A stretch of DNA of 64,000 nucleotides from Halohasta litchfieldiae (GTDB lineage: Archaea; Halobacteriota; Halobacteria; Halobacteriales; Haloferacaceae). This document shows positions 1-8,170 of the stretch, in pieces. Every line of letters begins with the position of its first letter. Position 1 is the first letter of the stretch. The position numbers were made by a program, and so were the translations under genes. The DNA is taken from the NCBI RefSeq assembly GCF_002788215.1, contig NZ_CP024845.1:620001-684000 (forward strand), read 5' to 3'. The notes under the pieces were generated by a model that saw only the letters and a list, made by a program, of their open reading frames with translations, did not search any database and was not told where the DNA came from.

Positions 1-1
1 C

Positions 2-106
2 GTACCGGGACTCAGCACGTCAGTTGGCACACTCGTTTCTGCAATTGTCGGAACTGGTCTCACACTGCTGATTGCGGTTGGGACTGGTCGACTGCTCGAA
101 CCGTGA
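2..106 (+). CDS. C-terminal end of an ECF importer membrane component (NikN/NikMN-like), cut by window edge
   Basis: Only the last 34 codons are present. They encode a Val-Pro-Gly-Leu segment followed by one hydrophobic helix and a Gly-Arg-Leu-Leu end, then TGA. The TGA overlaps the GTG start of the next gene (GTGA), so the two are translationally coupled. The layout Pro-Gly-Leu, one membrane helix, Gly-x-Gly-(R/K)-Leu-Leu is what I recall from the C-terminus of NikN-type (PDGK) nickel-importer subunits. Its position just before a CbiQ-type and a CbiO-type gene, with urease next, agrees. With so little sequence, another ECF substrate subunit cannot be excluded. Confidence 0.5.
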   Translation, partial: VPGLSTSVGTLVSAIVGTGLTLLIAVGTGRLLEP

Positions 107-915
107 CCGGAACTGTTGCTGATTCGGCCGAAACTATCTCGGGGCACCTCCGGCGATTTTTCACAGCCGAGCAGATTGCCGCCGAAAATGGCCTGCTTCA
201 GCAGCGCGATCCGCGTGTCTCGCTTTTGTCTATCGCCGGACTCGCACTGGCGGTCATGCTCTCTCGAAGGCTCGCGGTTGTCTGTCTGTTTGCTGGCGTG
301 ACGCTGCTGTTAGCACGGCTCTCGAAAGTTCCACTCCGTCGACTGCTCGGGCGGTCGGCAGTCGTCCCACTTTTTTCGGGGTTGATTGTCCTTCCACAGA
401 TCGTGTTACTCCCTGGCGAAGCGCTCGTCGGGGCATATGGTTTCACGATTACTGATGCCGGTCTCGGCTATCTCCTGTTTTTCACCTTGCGCGTCGGTGT
501 CGGTGTCGCACTGCTGTCGTTGCTCGTGTTGACAACACCGTTTTCAGCGATTGTCGCTGCAATGAGTTCGCTTCGAATTCCAGTTGCCCTCGTCTGGGTG
601 ATCGCCATTACCTATCGATATCTGTTTTTGTTTTTCGACGAACTCCAACGGCTGGTGTTGGCTCGAAACAGCCGGTCGACTGGCTCGAAGAGTTACCGTG
701 CAGGATGGGATGATCTCCGGCGAATCGCCGGGACGTTCCTGCTCCGGACGCTCGATCGTGGAGAGCGTGTTGGTAGAGGGATGCGAGCTCGTGGCGGGGC
801 TCGACCACCGTCGCCCTACAGCCAGTCGACAGCTCTCGACATCTCGGATTATGCCCTCCTCTCGGGAGCCTGCCTCGCGATTGTCGGCTCGGGGGTTGTT
901 CGATGGGGCCTGTAA
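103..915 (+). CDS. ECF transporter transmembrane (T) component, CbiQ/NikQ family; probable nickel/cobalt uptake
   Basis: 270 aa membrane protein that couples the substrate-binding subunit to the ATPase of an energy-coupling-factor importer. It has the N-terminal Asp-Pro-Arg-Val element (36-39) preceding the first membrane helix, several hydrophobic helices between about 40 and 175, and the two cytoplasmic coupling motifs of the family, an Ala-Arg-Asn-Ser-Arg at 187-191 and an Ala-Arg-Gly at 229-231. The start is GTG, inside the stop of the upstream gene. The ATPase gene starts inside its 3' end. The N-terminal extension before Asp-Pro-Arg resembles the NikQ/CbiQ branch rather than the universal EcfT. 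Nickel is inferred mainly from the adjacent urease operon. Confidence 0.8.
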   Translation: MTGTVADSAETISGHLRRFFTAEQIAAENGLLQQRDPRVSLLSIAGLALAVMLSRRLAVVCLFAGVTLLLARLSKVPLRRLLGRSAVVPLFSGLIVLPQIVLLPGEALVGAYGFTITDAGLGYLLFFTLRVGVGVALLSLLVLTTPFSAIVAAMSSLRIPVALVWVIAITYRYLFLFFDELQRLVLARNSRSTGSKSYRAGWDDLRRIAGTFLLRTLDRGERVGRGMRARGGARPPSPYSQSTALDISDYALLSGACLAIVGSGVVRWGL

Positions 916-1697
916 TTGAGGCCCGTGGACTGACACACGAGTATCCTGACGGAACACGAGCACTCTCAGATCTGGATCTGACTGTTGAGACTGGCGAACA
1001 GATCGCGGTAATTGGAGCCAACGGTTCTGGCAAGAGTACACTCCAACTCGTTCTCGGCGGGTTGATCGAACCGACCGCGGGCTCGGTCGAGTACTTCGGT
1101 GAGACGAGCGACGCCGAAGCCGTCCGTGAGCGCCTGGGTGTGCTCCTACAAGATCCCGACGATTACCTGTTTAATACGACCGTTCGCGAGGATATCCAGT
1201 ACGGTCCCGCACAGCTGGGTCTTTCCCAGGCGGTCGCCGAGCGCCGTACCGAGGAGCTTGCCTCAACCCTTGGCCTCGCTGAACTACTGGATCGGCCGCC
1301 GTTCCGGCTTTCGGGCGGGGAAAAACAGCGAGCTGCGGTAGCGAGCGTCCTTTCGTTTGCACCGGAGGTGCTGTTGGTCGACGAGCCACTGGGTGCAGTG
1401 GATGCCCACTATCGGGTGAAAATCCTCGACCTGTTGGCGAACCATGCCGGGACGACACTTGTGTTTACACCGACACTGGAGTACGTTCCCGAGATCGCCA
1501 ACCGAGTCATCTGTATTAGTCGAGAGGGAACAATCGTCGCCGATGGGGACGTTCGGGACGTCCTCACTGACCAGTCATTGTTGGAACGCCACGGCTTGCG
1601 ACCACCACCGACCGTCCAGCTGTTCGACGGAATCGTCGACCGCGAACAGCTCCCACTGACTGTCTCAGAAGCTCGCCAGTATCTAACTGAAAAATAG
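903..1697 (+). CDS. ECF transporter ATP-binding (A) component, CbiO/NikO family
   Basis: 264 aa ABC ATPase. It shows Walker A GANGSGKST at 38-46, a Q-loop Gln near 83, the ABC signature LSGGE at 136-140 and Walker B VLLVDE at 156-161. It energises import by the membrane subunits just upstream and overlaps the T-component gene by 13 nt. It is the last gene of the transport operon; 283 bp of AT-rich DNA separates it from ureB, so urease probably has its own promoter. Substrate assignment (Ni or Co) is inference from neighbours, not from this protein. Confidence 0.85.
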   Translation: MGPVIEARGLTHEYPDGTRALSDLDLTVETGEQIAVIGANGSGKSTLQLVLGGLIEPTAGSVEYFGETSDAEAVRERLGVLLQDPDDYLFNTTVREDIQYGPAQLGLSQAVAERRTEELASTLGLAELLDRPPFRLSGGEKQRAAVASVLSFAPEVLLVDEPLGAVDAHYRVKILDLLANHAGTTLVFTPTLEYVPEIANRVICISREGTIVADGDVRDVLTDQSLLERHGLRPPPTVQLFDGIVDREQLPLTVSEARQYLTEK

Positions 1698-1966
1698 AAC
1701 TCTCTGCTCAAACAGCTATTTTCTCTGCTGGCAGTAGTCATTATAACGAACCTGTTTTCATTATTTGTTGGGTCGGAAGTTATGATTGTCAAAAATAACA
1801 ACAGGATATCCATGGAATCCTATTTTTTATTTTATTACCTGGATTTTTTGCATTGTTTATCTCTTTTTGGAGTACTATTGCAGTAGAAGAAAGGTTTTTA
1901 TCATGTTTGGTTCAACAACGTACTGTTATGGTTGTTTATTCCAAACGAATACACGATACCTTTTTT

Positions 1967-1972
1967 GAGGTG
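1967..1972 (+). promoter_or_regulatory. Shine-Dalgarno-like site for ureB
   Basis: GAGGTG lies 8 nt before the ureB ATG at 1981, after a run of six T. Most starts in this window look leaderless, so a good Shine-Dalgarno here marks ureB as the first cistron of a leadered transcript. The preceding 1698-1966 stretch is AT-rich and holds no gene I can support; a promoter is expected there, but I could not single out one TATA box. Confidence 0.5.
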
Positions 1973-1980
1973 TTGAGCCA

Positions 1981-2364
1981 ATGAGTGGGCTCGTTCCAGG
2001 TGAACTTCTAACTGCAGACGAGCCGGTCGAAATCAACGCTGACCGGGAGACCGCAAGCGTCACCGTCGAGAACACGGGCGACCGACCTTCGCAGGTTGGG
2101 TCACATTTCCACTTTTTCGAGTGCAATCCAGCGCTCGATTTCGACCGCGAGACGGCTTTCGGGATGCGGCTCGATATCCCCGCAGGGACCGCGATCCGGT
2201 TCGAACCGGGCTGTGAGGAGGACGTCGACCTCGTCGCTTATGGCGGGAACCGAATCATGAAGGGGATGGGTGGCTTGGTCGAAGGCGACCTCGACGACGA
2301 GAAGGTTCGAGAGGCGGCCTTCGAACGGGCCCGCGAGGCGGGCTATATGGAGGTCGACGAATGA
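1981..2364 (+). CDS. ureB: urease beta subunit
   Basis: 127 aa. It is the small all-beta subunit of the nickel enzyme that hydrolyses urea to ammonia and carbamate. It starts with the family opening GxxxPGE, followed by the conserved [15 protein letters not shown] block and a PAGTAxRFEPG motif. First gene of ureBCAGDEF. Its 3' end overlaps the start of ureC by four bases (ATGA), indicating coupled translation of structural subunits. The length is near the usual 100-130 aa for separate beta subunits; the C-terminal acidic helix is typical of the family. Confidence 0.96.
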   Translation: MSGLVPGELLTADEPVEINADRETASVTVENTGDRPSQVGSHFHFFECNPALDFDRETAFGMRLDIPAGTAIRFEPGCEEDVDLVAYGGNRIMKGMGGLVEGDLDDEKVREAAFERAREAGYMEVDE

Positions 2365-4073
2365 GCCGCGAACTCTCCCGAGAGGCCTACACGAGCCTCT
2401 TTGGGGCGACCAAGGGCGACCGGGTTCGACTCGGTGATACGAACCTGTTGGCCGAGATAGAACACGATCATACCACCTACGGCGACGAGGCGGTCTTCGG
2501 TGGTGGCAAGACGATGCGCGATGGGATGGGGATGCAGCCGGGAACCACCCAGGCAGAAGGTGCTCTCGACTACGTCTACACGAACGTCGTCCTCATTGAT
2601 CCGGTCCTCGGCGTTCAGAAGGGCGACCTCGGTGTTCGGAACGGTGAAGTCGCTGGCTTCGGCAAGGCTGGGAATCCCGATACGATGGACGGCGTCGACG
2701 AGAATCTCGTCATCGGTGTGAGCACCGACACCGTCCCGGCTGATGGCCTCATTGCGACGCCCGGTGCGCTCGACATTCACGTTCACTTCAACAGCAAGGA
2801 ACTGTTCGAACACGCGCTGGCAAGCGGTGTCACGACAATGATGGGCGGCGGCTTCGGTGGCGGAGCAACCACCTGTACACCCGGCCCCGAGAACATCAAA
2901 CGGTTCCTCCAGGCCGCAGAGGAGTACCCGATGAACGTCGGCTTCTACGCCAAGGGCAACAGCAGCCAGCCCGAGCCGATCATCGAACAGATCGAGGCCG
3001 GAGCCTGCGGGCTCAAACTCCACGAGGACTGGGGGTCGACGCCTGCAGTGATCGACACCGCACTCACTGTTGCCGATGAGGAAGACGTGCAGGTCTGTAT
3101 CCACACCGACACGCTCAACGAGTCGGGCTTCGTCGAGGACACCTTCGACGCTATTGACGGCCGAACGATCCACACTTTCCACATTGAGGGAGCTGGCGGG
3201 GGCCACGCGCCCGACGTGCTCGAACTGATCGGCCACGAGCATATGCTGCCGTCGTCTACGAATCCCTCGATGCCGTACACCACGAACACGTTCGACGAAC
3301 ACCTCGATATGGTGATGGTGTGTCACCACCTGAACCCCGACGTGCCGGAGGACGTTGCGTTCGCCGAGTCACGGATCCGCTCGGAAACAATCGCCGCCGA
3401 AGACGTGCTCCACGACATGGGCGCAATCAGTATGATGACCTCCGATTCGCAGGCAATGGGACGGATGGCGGAAGTCATCTGTCGGACGTGGCAGACCGCC
3501 CACAAAATGAAAGCCCAGCGCGGCCCGCTGCCGGGCGACGAAGGGATGGGTGCGGACAACAGCCGGATCCAGCGATACATCGCAAAATACACGCTCAACC
3601 CCGCGAAGGTCGCCGGAATCGACCAGTATATCGGCTCGCTCGAAACGGGCAAGATGGCGGACATCGCACTCTGGGAGCCGGCGTTCTTCGGCATCAAACC
3701 CAAGTACGTCATCAAAAACGGGTTCCCGGTTCACTCCGAGATGGGCGAGGCCAACGGCTCGCTGATGACCTGCGAGCCCGTGATGCAGCGCTCGCGCGAA
3801 GGCGCGGTCGGCAAGGCGAAAAACGCCCTGAGCACGACGTTCGTCAGCCAGGCCGCCTACGAGAATGGTATCGGCGAGGAGCTGGATCTCGATTCAACCG
3901 TCCGACCCGTCGAGGGGACCCGCGACGTGGGCAAATCAGATATGCTCCACAACGACTACTGTCCCGACGATATCGAGATCGACGCCCAGACGTTCGAGGT
4001 CGAGGTCGACGGCGAACACGTCACCTGTGAACCGGCCGAGGAACTCCCACTCGCACAGAGGTATACACTATGA
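2361..4073 (+). CDS. ureC: urease alpha (catalytic) subunit
   Basis: 570 aa, full length for UreC. The binuclear nickel centre is complete. It has His140 and His142 in the HVHF motif, Lys219 (the carbamylated lysine) in GLKLHEDWG, His248 in HTDTLNE, His274 in [15 protein letters not shown], the flap Cys-His-His at 321-323, and Asp362 in MTSDSQ. The protein should be active once nickel and CO2 are loaded by UreD-E-F-G, all encoded downstream. Starts inside ureB and ends inside ureA with four-base overlaps. Confidence 0.98.
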   Translation: MSRELSREAYTSLFGATKGDRVRLGDTNLLAEIEHDHTTYGDEAVFGGGKTMRDGMGMQPGTTQAEGALDYVYTNVVLIDPVLGVQKGDLGVRNGEVAGFGKAGNPDTMDGVDENLVIGVSTDTVPADGLIATPGALDIHVHFNSKELFEHALASGVTTMMGGGFGGGATTCTPGPENIKRFLQAAEEYPMNVGFYAKGNSSQPEPIIEQIEAGACGLKLHEDWGSTPAVIDTALTVADEEDVQVCIHTDTLNESGFVEDTFDAIDGRTIHTFHIEGAGGGHAPDVLELIGHEHMLPSSTNPSMPYTTNTFDEHLDMVMVCHHLNPDVPEDVAFAESRIRSETIAAEDVLHDMGAISMMTSDSQAMGRMAEVICRTWQTAHKMKAQRGPLPGDEGMGADNSRIQRYIAKYTLNPAKVAGIDQYIGSLETGKMADIALWEPAFFGIKPKYVIKNGFPVHSEMGEANGSLMTCEPVMQRSREGAVGKAKNALSTTFVSQAAYENGIGEELDLDSTVRPVEGTRDVGKSDMLHNDYCPDDIEIDAQTFEVEVDGEHVTCEPAEELPLAQRYTL

Positions 4074-4396
4074 AACTTTCACCCAAGGACAACGAACGAC
4101 TCACCATCTTTATGGCCGCAGAGCTGGCCAGACGACGGAAAGACCGCGGCATCGAACTCAACCACCCCGAGACGGTCGCCTACATCTCCGATTGGGTCTG
4201 CGAACGCGCCCGCGAAGGGATGAGTGTCGCCGAGATCCGCAAGGAGGCGACGGGCCTACTGAGCCGAGAGGACGTCATGGAGGGCGTCCCCGAGATGGTT
4301 GGGATGATTCAGGTTGAACCGACGTTCCCTGATGGCACCAAACTCGTGACTGTTCACGATCCGATTCGGGCCGACAGTGAGGAGCAACTCAACTGA
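4070..4396 (+). CDS. ureA: urease gamma subunit
   Basis: 108 aa. The N-terminal Met-Lys-Leu-(Ser/Thr)-Pro-Lys opening and the following helix with a (L/I)[10 protein letters not shown] segment are diagnostic for the gamma subunit. The central [13 protein letters not shown] block and the [19 protein letters not shown]-terminus are also typical. The order beta-alpha-gamma differs from the bacterial gamma-beta-alpha order and is, as far as I recall, the arrangement common in haloarchaea. Stop and next start overlap by one base. Confidence 0.97.
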   Translation: MKLSPKDNERLTIFMAAELARRRKDRGIELNHPETVAYISDWVCERAREGMSVAEIRKEATGLLSREDVMEGVPEMVGMIQVEPTFPDGTKLVTVHDPIRADSEEQLN

Positions 4397-5016
4397 TGGG
4401 ATACAGAGACGTCGCCAAAGTCGGCCTCGGTGGGCCGGTCGGCTCGGGCAAAACGGCAATGGTCAAACAGCTAGTGCCACGGCTCGACGACGCCGGCTAC
4501 AACGTCGGCGTGATAGCCAACGATATCATGACCCAGGCCGACGCCGAGCAGCTCCAAGCATCGTTCGCGGGTCGACTCGACGAAGACCTCATCGCAGGTG
4601 TCGAAACAGGAGCCTGTCCACACACGGGCATCCGTGAGGACCCCTCGATGAACCTCGCGAAAATTGACGAGTTCACCGAGGCCCATCCCGAGTTGGATGT
4701 TGTCCTCATCGAATCCGGCGGTGACAACCTCGCGGCGACGTTCAATCCCGAACTCGCCGACTACTTCGTGTTCGTCATCTCGGTGGCCGAGGGTGATGAC
4801 ATCCCAGCCAAGCGCGGGCCAGGCGTCACCCAGGCGGATCTGCTCGTGATCAACAAAAAGGATCTCGCACCCTACGTCGACGCCGATCTCGATCTGATGG
4901 AACGCGATTCCGACAGGGTCCGCGGCGAGGAGCCGACCATCTTCACGAACTGCAAGACCGAAGAGGGAATCGACGAGGTGGTCGACCTGATCGAACGGAG
5001 CGTTCTGTTCGCGTGA
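4396..5016 (+). CDS. ureG: urease accessory GTPase
   Basis: 206 aa GTPase that delivers nickel to apo-urease with UreF and UreD. It has a P-loop at 12-20 (GGPVGSGKT), a conserved Cys-Pro-His nickel-binding triad at 74-76, an ESGGDN motif at 106-111 and an NKKD guanine-specificity motif at 153-156. The bacterial-type His-rich N-terminal tail is absent; the metal reservoir here appears to be the His-rich tail of UreE. The 3' end overlaps ureD. Confidence 0.97.
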   Translation: MGYRDVAKVGLGGPVGSGKTAMVKQLVPRLDDAGYNVGVIANDIMTQADAEQLQASFAGRLDEDLIAGVETGACPHTGIREDPSMNLAKIDEFTEAHPELDVVLIESGGDNLAATFNPELADYFVFVISVAEGDDIPAKRGPGVTQADLLVINKKDLAPYVDADLDLMERDSDRVRGEEPTIFTNCKTEEGIDEVVDLIERSVLFA

Positions 5017-5936
5017 GCACGAACACCGATTCCGTCGCGGTTCCGCCAGCCTTCCGGGAGTACGGCGAGCAACATCTCCCCCAATCTCCGGCGTTCGGTC
5101 ACGGCAAAAACGGGATCGCTGAACTAGTGGTTGCCCGTGAGGGCGACAACCCGACCCGGTTGCTGTCGGATTACGTGAAGGTTCCGTACCATCTGACCGG
5201 AACCTTAGATAGCGATCCGGCACCGGGACTGACGACGATCTGCTTGCAGGACCCGACCGGGGCGGTTACCCAAGGCGATCGTCACACGCTCTCGGTCGAG
5301 GCGAGATCCGATGCACGCGCACACGTAACGAATCAAAGCGCGACAAAGGTCCAAAGTATGAAGGCCAGCTACGCGCATCTGGATGTCACACTCGTCGCCA
5401 ACTCGGGGGCGTATCTCGAATATCTGCCGGGACCGACGATCCTCAACGAGAACGCCCGGTGTCTCCAGACCACGTCGGTCGAGATGGCCGACGACGCGAC
5501 CGTCATCGTCGGCGACGTGTTCGTGCCGAACGGCCTCACTGACCACGAGCCGTTTAGTTTCGATCACCATCACAGTCGACTGGAGGCCTCGGTCGATGAT
5601 TCGTTAGTCTGTGCAGACGCGGTCGACCTCCGGCCCGGCAAGCGTGACCCACGCGATCCGGCAACTGTCGGCGACTTTGGTGTCATTGGGACGCTCTACG
5701 TTTTCGCACCCAGCTGCGAGGAGATCGACGACCTTGCAGACGCGATTCACGACCGGCTTGCCGAGATTCCGGACGTTCACGGCGGAACATCGCTTTTAAA
5801 AGACGGCGCCGGCCTGACGGTTCGCGTGCTCGGCGACCGGAGCGCCGACGTGACGACAGCAGTCGAGTCGGCGTGGGACGAGAGTCGACGGAGCCTGCTC
5901 GGTGTCGGCGCACCGATTGGAGGCGACAAGCGATGA
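5013..5936 (+). CDS. ureD: urease accessory protein UreD/UreH
   Basis: 307 aa scaffold that binds apo-urease and recruits UreF and UreG. Family features are an N-terminal beta-rich domain, the SATKVQSM-like block (residues about 108-116) after an HVTNQ motif, and the LEYLPGPTI segment near 135. The start (GTG) lies within the UreG stop. It ends in an ATGA overlap with ureE. No transmembrane segment is seen. Assignment rests on these motifs and on its place in the operon. Confidence 0.93.
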   Translation: MSTNTDSVAVPPAFREYGEQHLPQSPAFGHGKNGIAELVVAREGDNPTRLLSDYVKVPYHLTGTLDSDPAPGLTTICLQDPTGAVTQGDRHTLSVEARSDARAHVTNQSATKVQSMKASYAHLDVTLVANSGAYLEYLPGPTILNENARCLQTTSVEMADDATVIVGDVFVPNGLTDHEPFSFDHHHSRLEASVDDSLVCADAVDLRPGKRDPRDPATVGDFGVIGTLYVFAPSCEEIDDLADAIHDRLAEIPDVHGGTSLLKDGAGLTVRVLGDRSADVTTAVESAWDESRRSLLGVGAPIGGDKR

Positions 5937-6592
5937 AACGTGTCGACGGAATCATTGGCAACCAAAACGAGGATCCAGAACTCGCCGAGACAGTCGACGC
6001 CCACGAGGCCAAAGGCACCCTCGAACGGGTCATCCTCGATAACACCGAACGCCGGAAATCGCGGCTTCGCGTCGAGACCGACGTCGGGACGGATCTCGGA
6101 ATCCTCGTCGACCAGCCGGAACTGTCGGCTGGTGACGTGCTTCTCGTTGAGGACGACTTCGCAGTAATCGTCGAGTTCGAAGCCCGCGAAGCGTTCGTAA
6201 TCGAACTCCCGGAGCCGACGGCCGCGACACTGATGACGACGGTCGAACTCGGCCATAGAGTTGGCAACCAACACTGGGATATTGCGGTCGACGGCAGGAC
6301 GATTTATATTCCAGTCGAAGCCGACAAGGCGATCATCGAGGACGTTCTCGGACCATATCTCCCAGCAGACGCCGAGACGCGCTACGAAATTGTCGATGCC
6401 GACCGGTTTGTCGACGGCGACCAGACGGTCGACCACGGCCATGGGGCAGACCACGATCACAACCACAGCCACGATTCAGATCACGGCCACGAGCACGATC
6501 ATGACTCGGACCACAGCCGTGACCACGAATCGGAGTCTGGGCATAGTCACGAGCACAACCACTCTCACGAGGGAGGCCACCAGCATGACTGA
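5933..6592 (+). CDS. ureE: urease accessory nickel metallochaperone with long His/Asp-rich tail
   Basis: 219 aa from the ATG at 5933, chosen because it overlaps the ureD stop by four bases. Residues 1 to about 150 form the UreE peptide- and metal-binding domains, including a GHRVGNQHWDI motif with the dimer-interface His. The last 60 or so residues are almost only His, Asp, Ser, Glu and Gly, with many His-x-His pairs, and should chelate several nickel ions. The tail is encoded by a simple CAC/GAC/CAT repeat-like stretch (6434-6590), a likely site of length variation. The stop overlaps the region of the ureF start. Confidence 0.93.
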   Translation: MKRVDGIIGNQNEDPELAETVDAHEAKGTLERVILDNTERRKSRLRVETDVGTDLGILVDQPELSAGDVLLVEDDFAVIVEFEAREAFVIELPEPTAATLMTTVELGHRVGNQHWDIAVDGRTIYIPVEADKAIIEDVLGPYLPADAETRYEIVDADRFVDGDQTVDHGHGADHDHNHSHDSDHGHEHDHDSDHSRDHESESGHSHEHNHSHEGGHQHD

Positions 6593-7301
6593 GCCTGGGG
6601 CCTTTCTCACTGCCCTGCGGCTCTCAGATTCGATGCTTCCTGTCGGAACCTATACCGCCTCCTACGGTGTCGAGCAGTACATCAACGAGGGGTATGTCGA
6701 CACGGCCGACGAGCTCGGCGAGCTTATCGAAGGCTATCTTCGAGGCGTCATCGGCCCAGCTGAGATCGTTGCACTTGGCCACGCCCACCGTTCTGCGGCA
6801 GCCGGAGATCTCGATGGGATTCTCGCGGCTGACGAACGACTCGGGGCCGCGACTCTCCCTGCCGAGTTTCGAGAGAGCTCGGAGAAGGCTGGGGCGAAAC
6901 TACTCGATCTGTTGGCCCACACCGACGATGGGCCGTTTTCCGAGGCTAGTCTAGATGGCATCGTCGAAGAGTACAACACGGCACTCGACAACAATCGAAC
7001 GGCTGGCCACTACCCGGTCATCCTCGGGATGGTTTGTCAGCGTGCCGGAATCAGCTGTACGGAGGCGGCGTTGGTCAGCGCCTACTCGACGGTGACTGGG
7101 CTGCTTGGGGCCGCCCAGCGACTCGGTCGGTTTGGCCATACAGACATCCAGTCGGAACTCGCATCGCTGTTTCCGGTAATCGAGGAGATCTGCGAGCAGT
7201 ATCACAATGCCGACCTTGGGGCGATGTATTCGTTCGCTCCACTGGCTGACGTGATGGGAATGACCCACGAGCGGGCAGACCGTCGACTCTTTATGAGTTA
7301 A
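6585..7301 (+). CDS. ureF: urease accessory protein UreF
   Basis: 238 aa from the ATG at 6585, which overlaps the end of ureE by 8 nt. It has the typical opening LRLSDSMLPVGTYTASYGVE (family consensus is S-x-x-P-(I/V)-G-x-(Y/F)-x-x-S-x-G-(L/V)-E). It is all-helical, with a conserved acidic middle and the C-terminal (M)-x-H-E-x-x-x-x-R-L-F-M-S end. It acts with UreD as gatekeeper for UreG during nickel insertion. It is the last gene of the operon; the next gene is convergent. Confidence 0.94.
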   Translation: MTEPGAFLTALRLSDSMLPVGTYTASYGVEQYINEGYVDTADELGELIEGYLRGVIGPAEIVALGHAHRSAAAGDLDGILAADERLGAATLPAEFRESSEKAGAKLLDLLAHTDDGPFSEASLDGIVEEYNTALDNNRTAGHYPVILGMVCQRAGISCTEAALVSAYSTVTGLLGAAQRLGRFGHTDIQSELASLFPVIEEICEQYHNADLGAMYSFAPLADVMGMTHERADRRLFMS

Positions 7302-7351
7302 GCAGTCTGTTTCGGCTGCTTTTCGACATACAGATTTTCGACATACAGATA

Positions 7352-8092
7352 CTACTCCGCGGTCGCATACGCCCGCGTGACGTCGACCAATGTTTTCCGG
7401 TACTCGCTTTCGGAGGGATCTTCGCCGAGCGATTTGAATCGGGTTTTGAACGCCGCCAGGTCGACTGCCGGGGCGTCGTCGCCTGCAGCGTGGGCCAAAT
7501 CGTAGAGCCGGTGGCTCTTGTCGATGAGACTGTGGCGTTCGACGAGTGCCAGCGCAAAGGCTGCGTTGACCGCGGTGATCTCGGGATCTGAACCCGCCGT
7601 TTCAAGCTGGGATCCGGGGCGACTATCTTCGATTGGTCGGTCGGCGAGTGCCGAGGCGAGTTGGGCCGCAAAGAAATCGATGAGTTTCGTTGCCGGAGCG
7701 ATATCCAACGTGATATCGTCGGCGTAGATGTCTTTCATGTGGTTGGCGATCTGATAGCAGTGGCTGAGTTTGCGGCGTTCGACCGACTTGCCAGCCAATG
7801 CGAGAAACAGCGCCTCCTCGGTCGACTGCATATGCGAGGCATGCTGCTGTTCGTACCGGGCCATATGGGCGTACTCGTGTAAGGCCAGTTCTCGGGCCAT
7901 CACGCTGGTTGCGGCCTGCCGAGAAATGTTGAGGACGTGTCGGTCGGGATAGTGGGCCGCCCAGGTACGCTGGTCGGGGTCCTCGCGGATATCGACGTCG
8001 ACCGGCCGAGAGAGATCGTATTCGGTTTCGAGGAGTTCGGCCGCACTCAAAAACGGATCGGGGGCGACAGCACCCTGCACGCGAACATCCAT
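7352..8092 (-). CDS. haloarchaeal conserved protein with HExxH motif (DUF5781-like), putative metallopeptidase
   Basis: 246 aa from the ATG at 8092. The alternative upstream ATG at 8137 would add 15 non-conserved residues. A His-Glu-Tyr-Ala-His motif (HExxH) stands in an amphipathic helix after an ALxL segment, about one third into the protein. This is the zinc-binding signature of metallopeptidases, although no protease activity is established for the family. A second conserved block, CYQIANHMKDIYADD, follows. The family is, from memory, DUF5781 and restricted to haloarchaea. No signal peptide, so probably cytoplasmic. Convergent with ureF. Confidence 0.7.
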   Translation of the reverse strand: MDVRVQGAVAPDPFLSAAELLETEYDLSRPVDVDIREDPDQRTWAAHYPDRHVLNISRQAATSVMARELALHEYAHMARYEQQHASHMQSTEEALFLALAGKSVERRKLSHCYQIANHMKDIYADDITLDIAPATKLIDFFAAQLASALADRPIEDSRPGSQLETAGSDPEITAVNAAFALALVERHSLIDKSHRLYDLAHAAGDDAPAVDLAAFKTRFKSLGEDPSESEYRKTLVDVTRAYATAE

Positions 8093-8170
8093 GTGTATTA
8101 CTACCACGGGAGCGAGGCATATGGCTTTTTCGCGCAAAGGGGTCTTCGTCTCGAACTGTCGACGAGTCGC

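Noticed and set aside
2343-3329. Long open frame antisense to ureC
   Set aside because: Shadow frame caused by high GC and third-position bias; ureC is complete with all catalytic residues.
6434-6590. CAC/GAC-rich stretch as a noncoding satellite
   Set aside because: It is the coding region of the His/Asp-rich tail of UreE, in frame to the stop.
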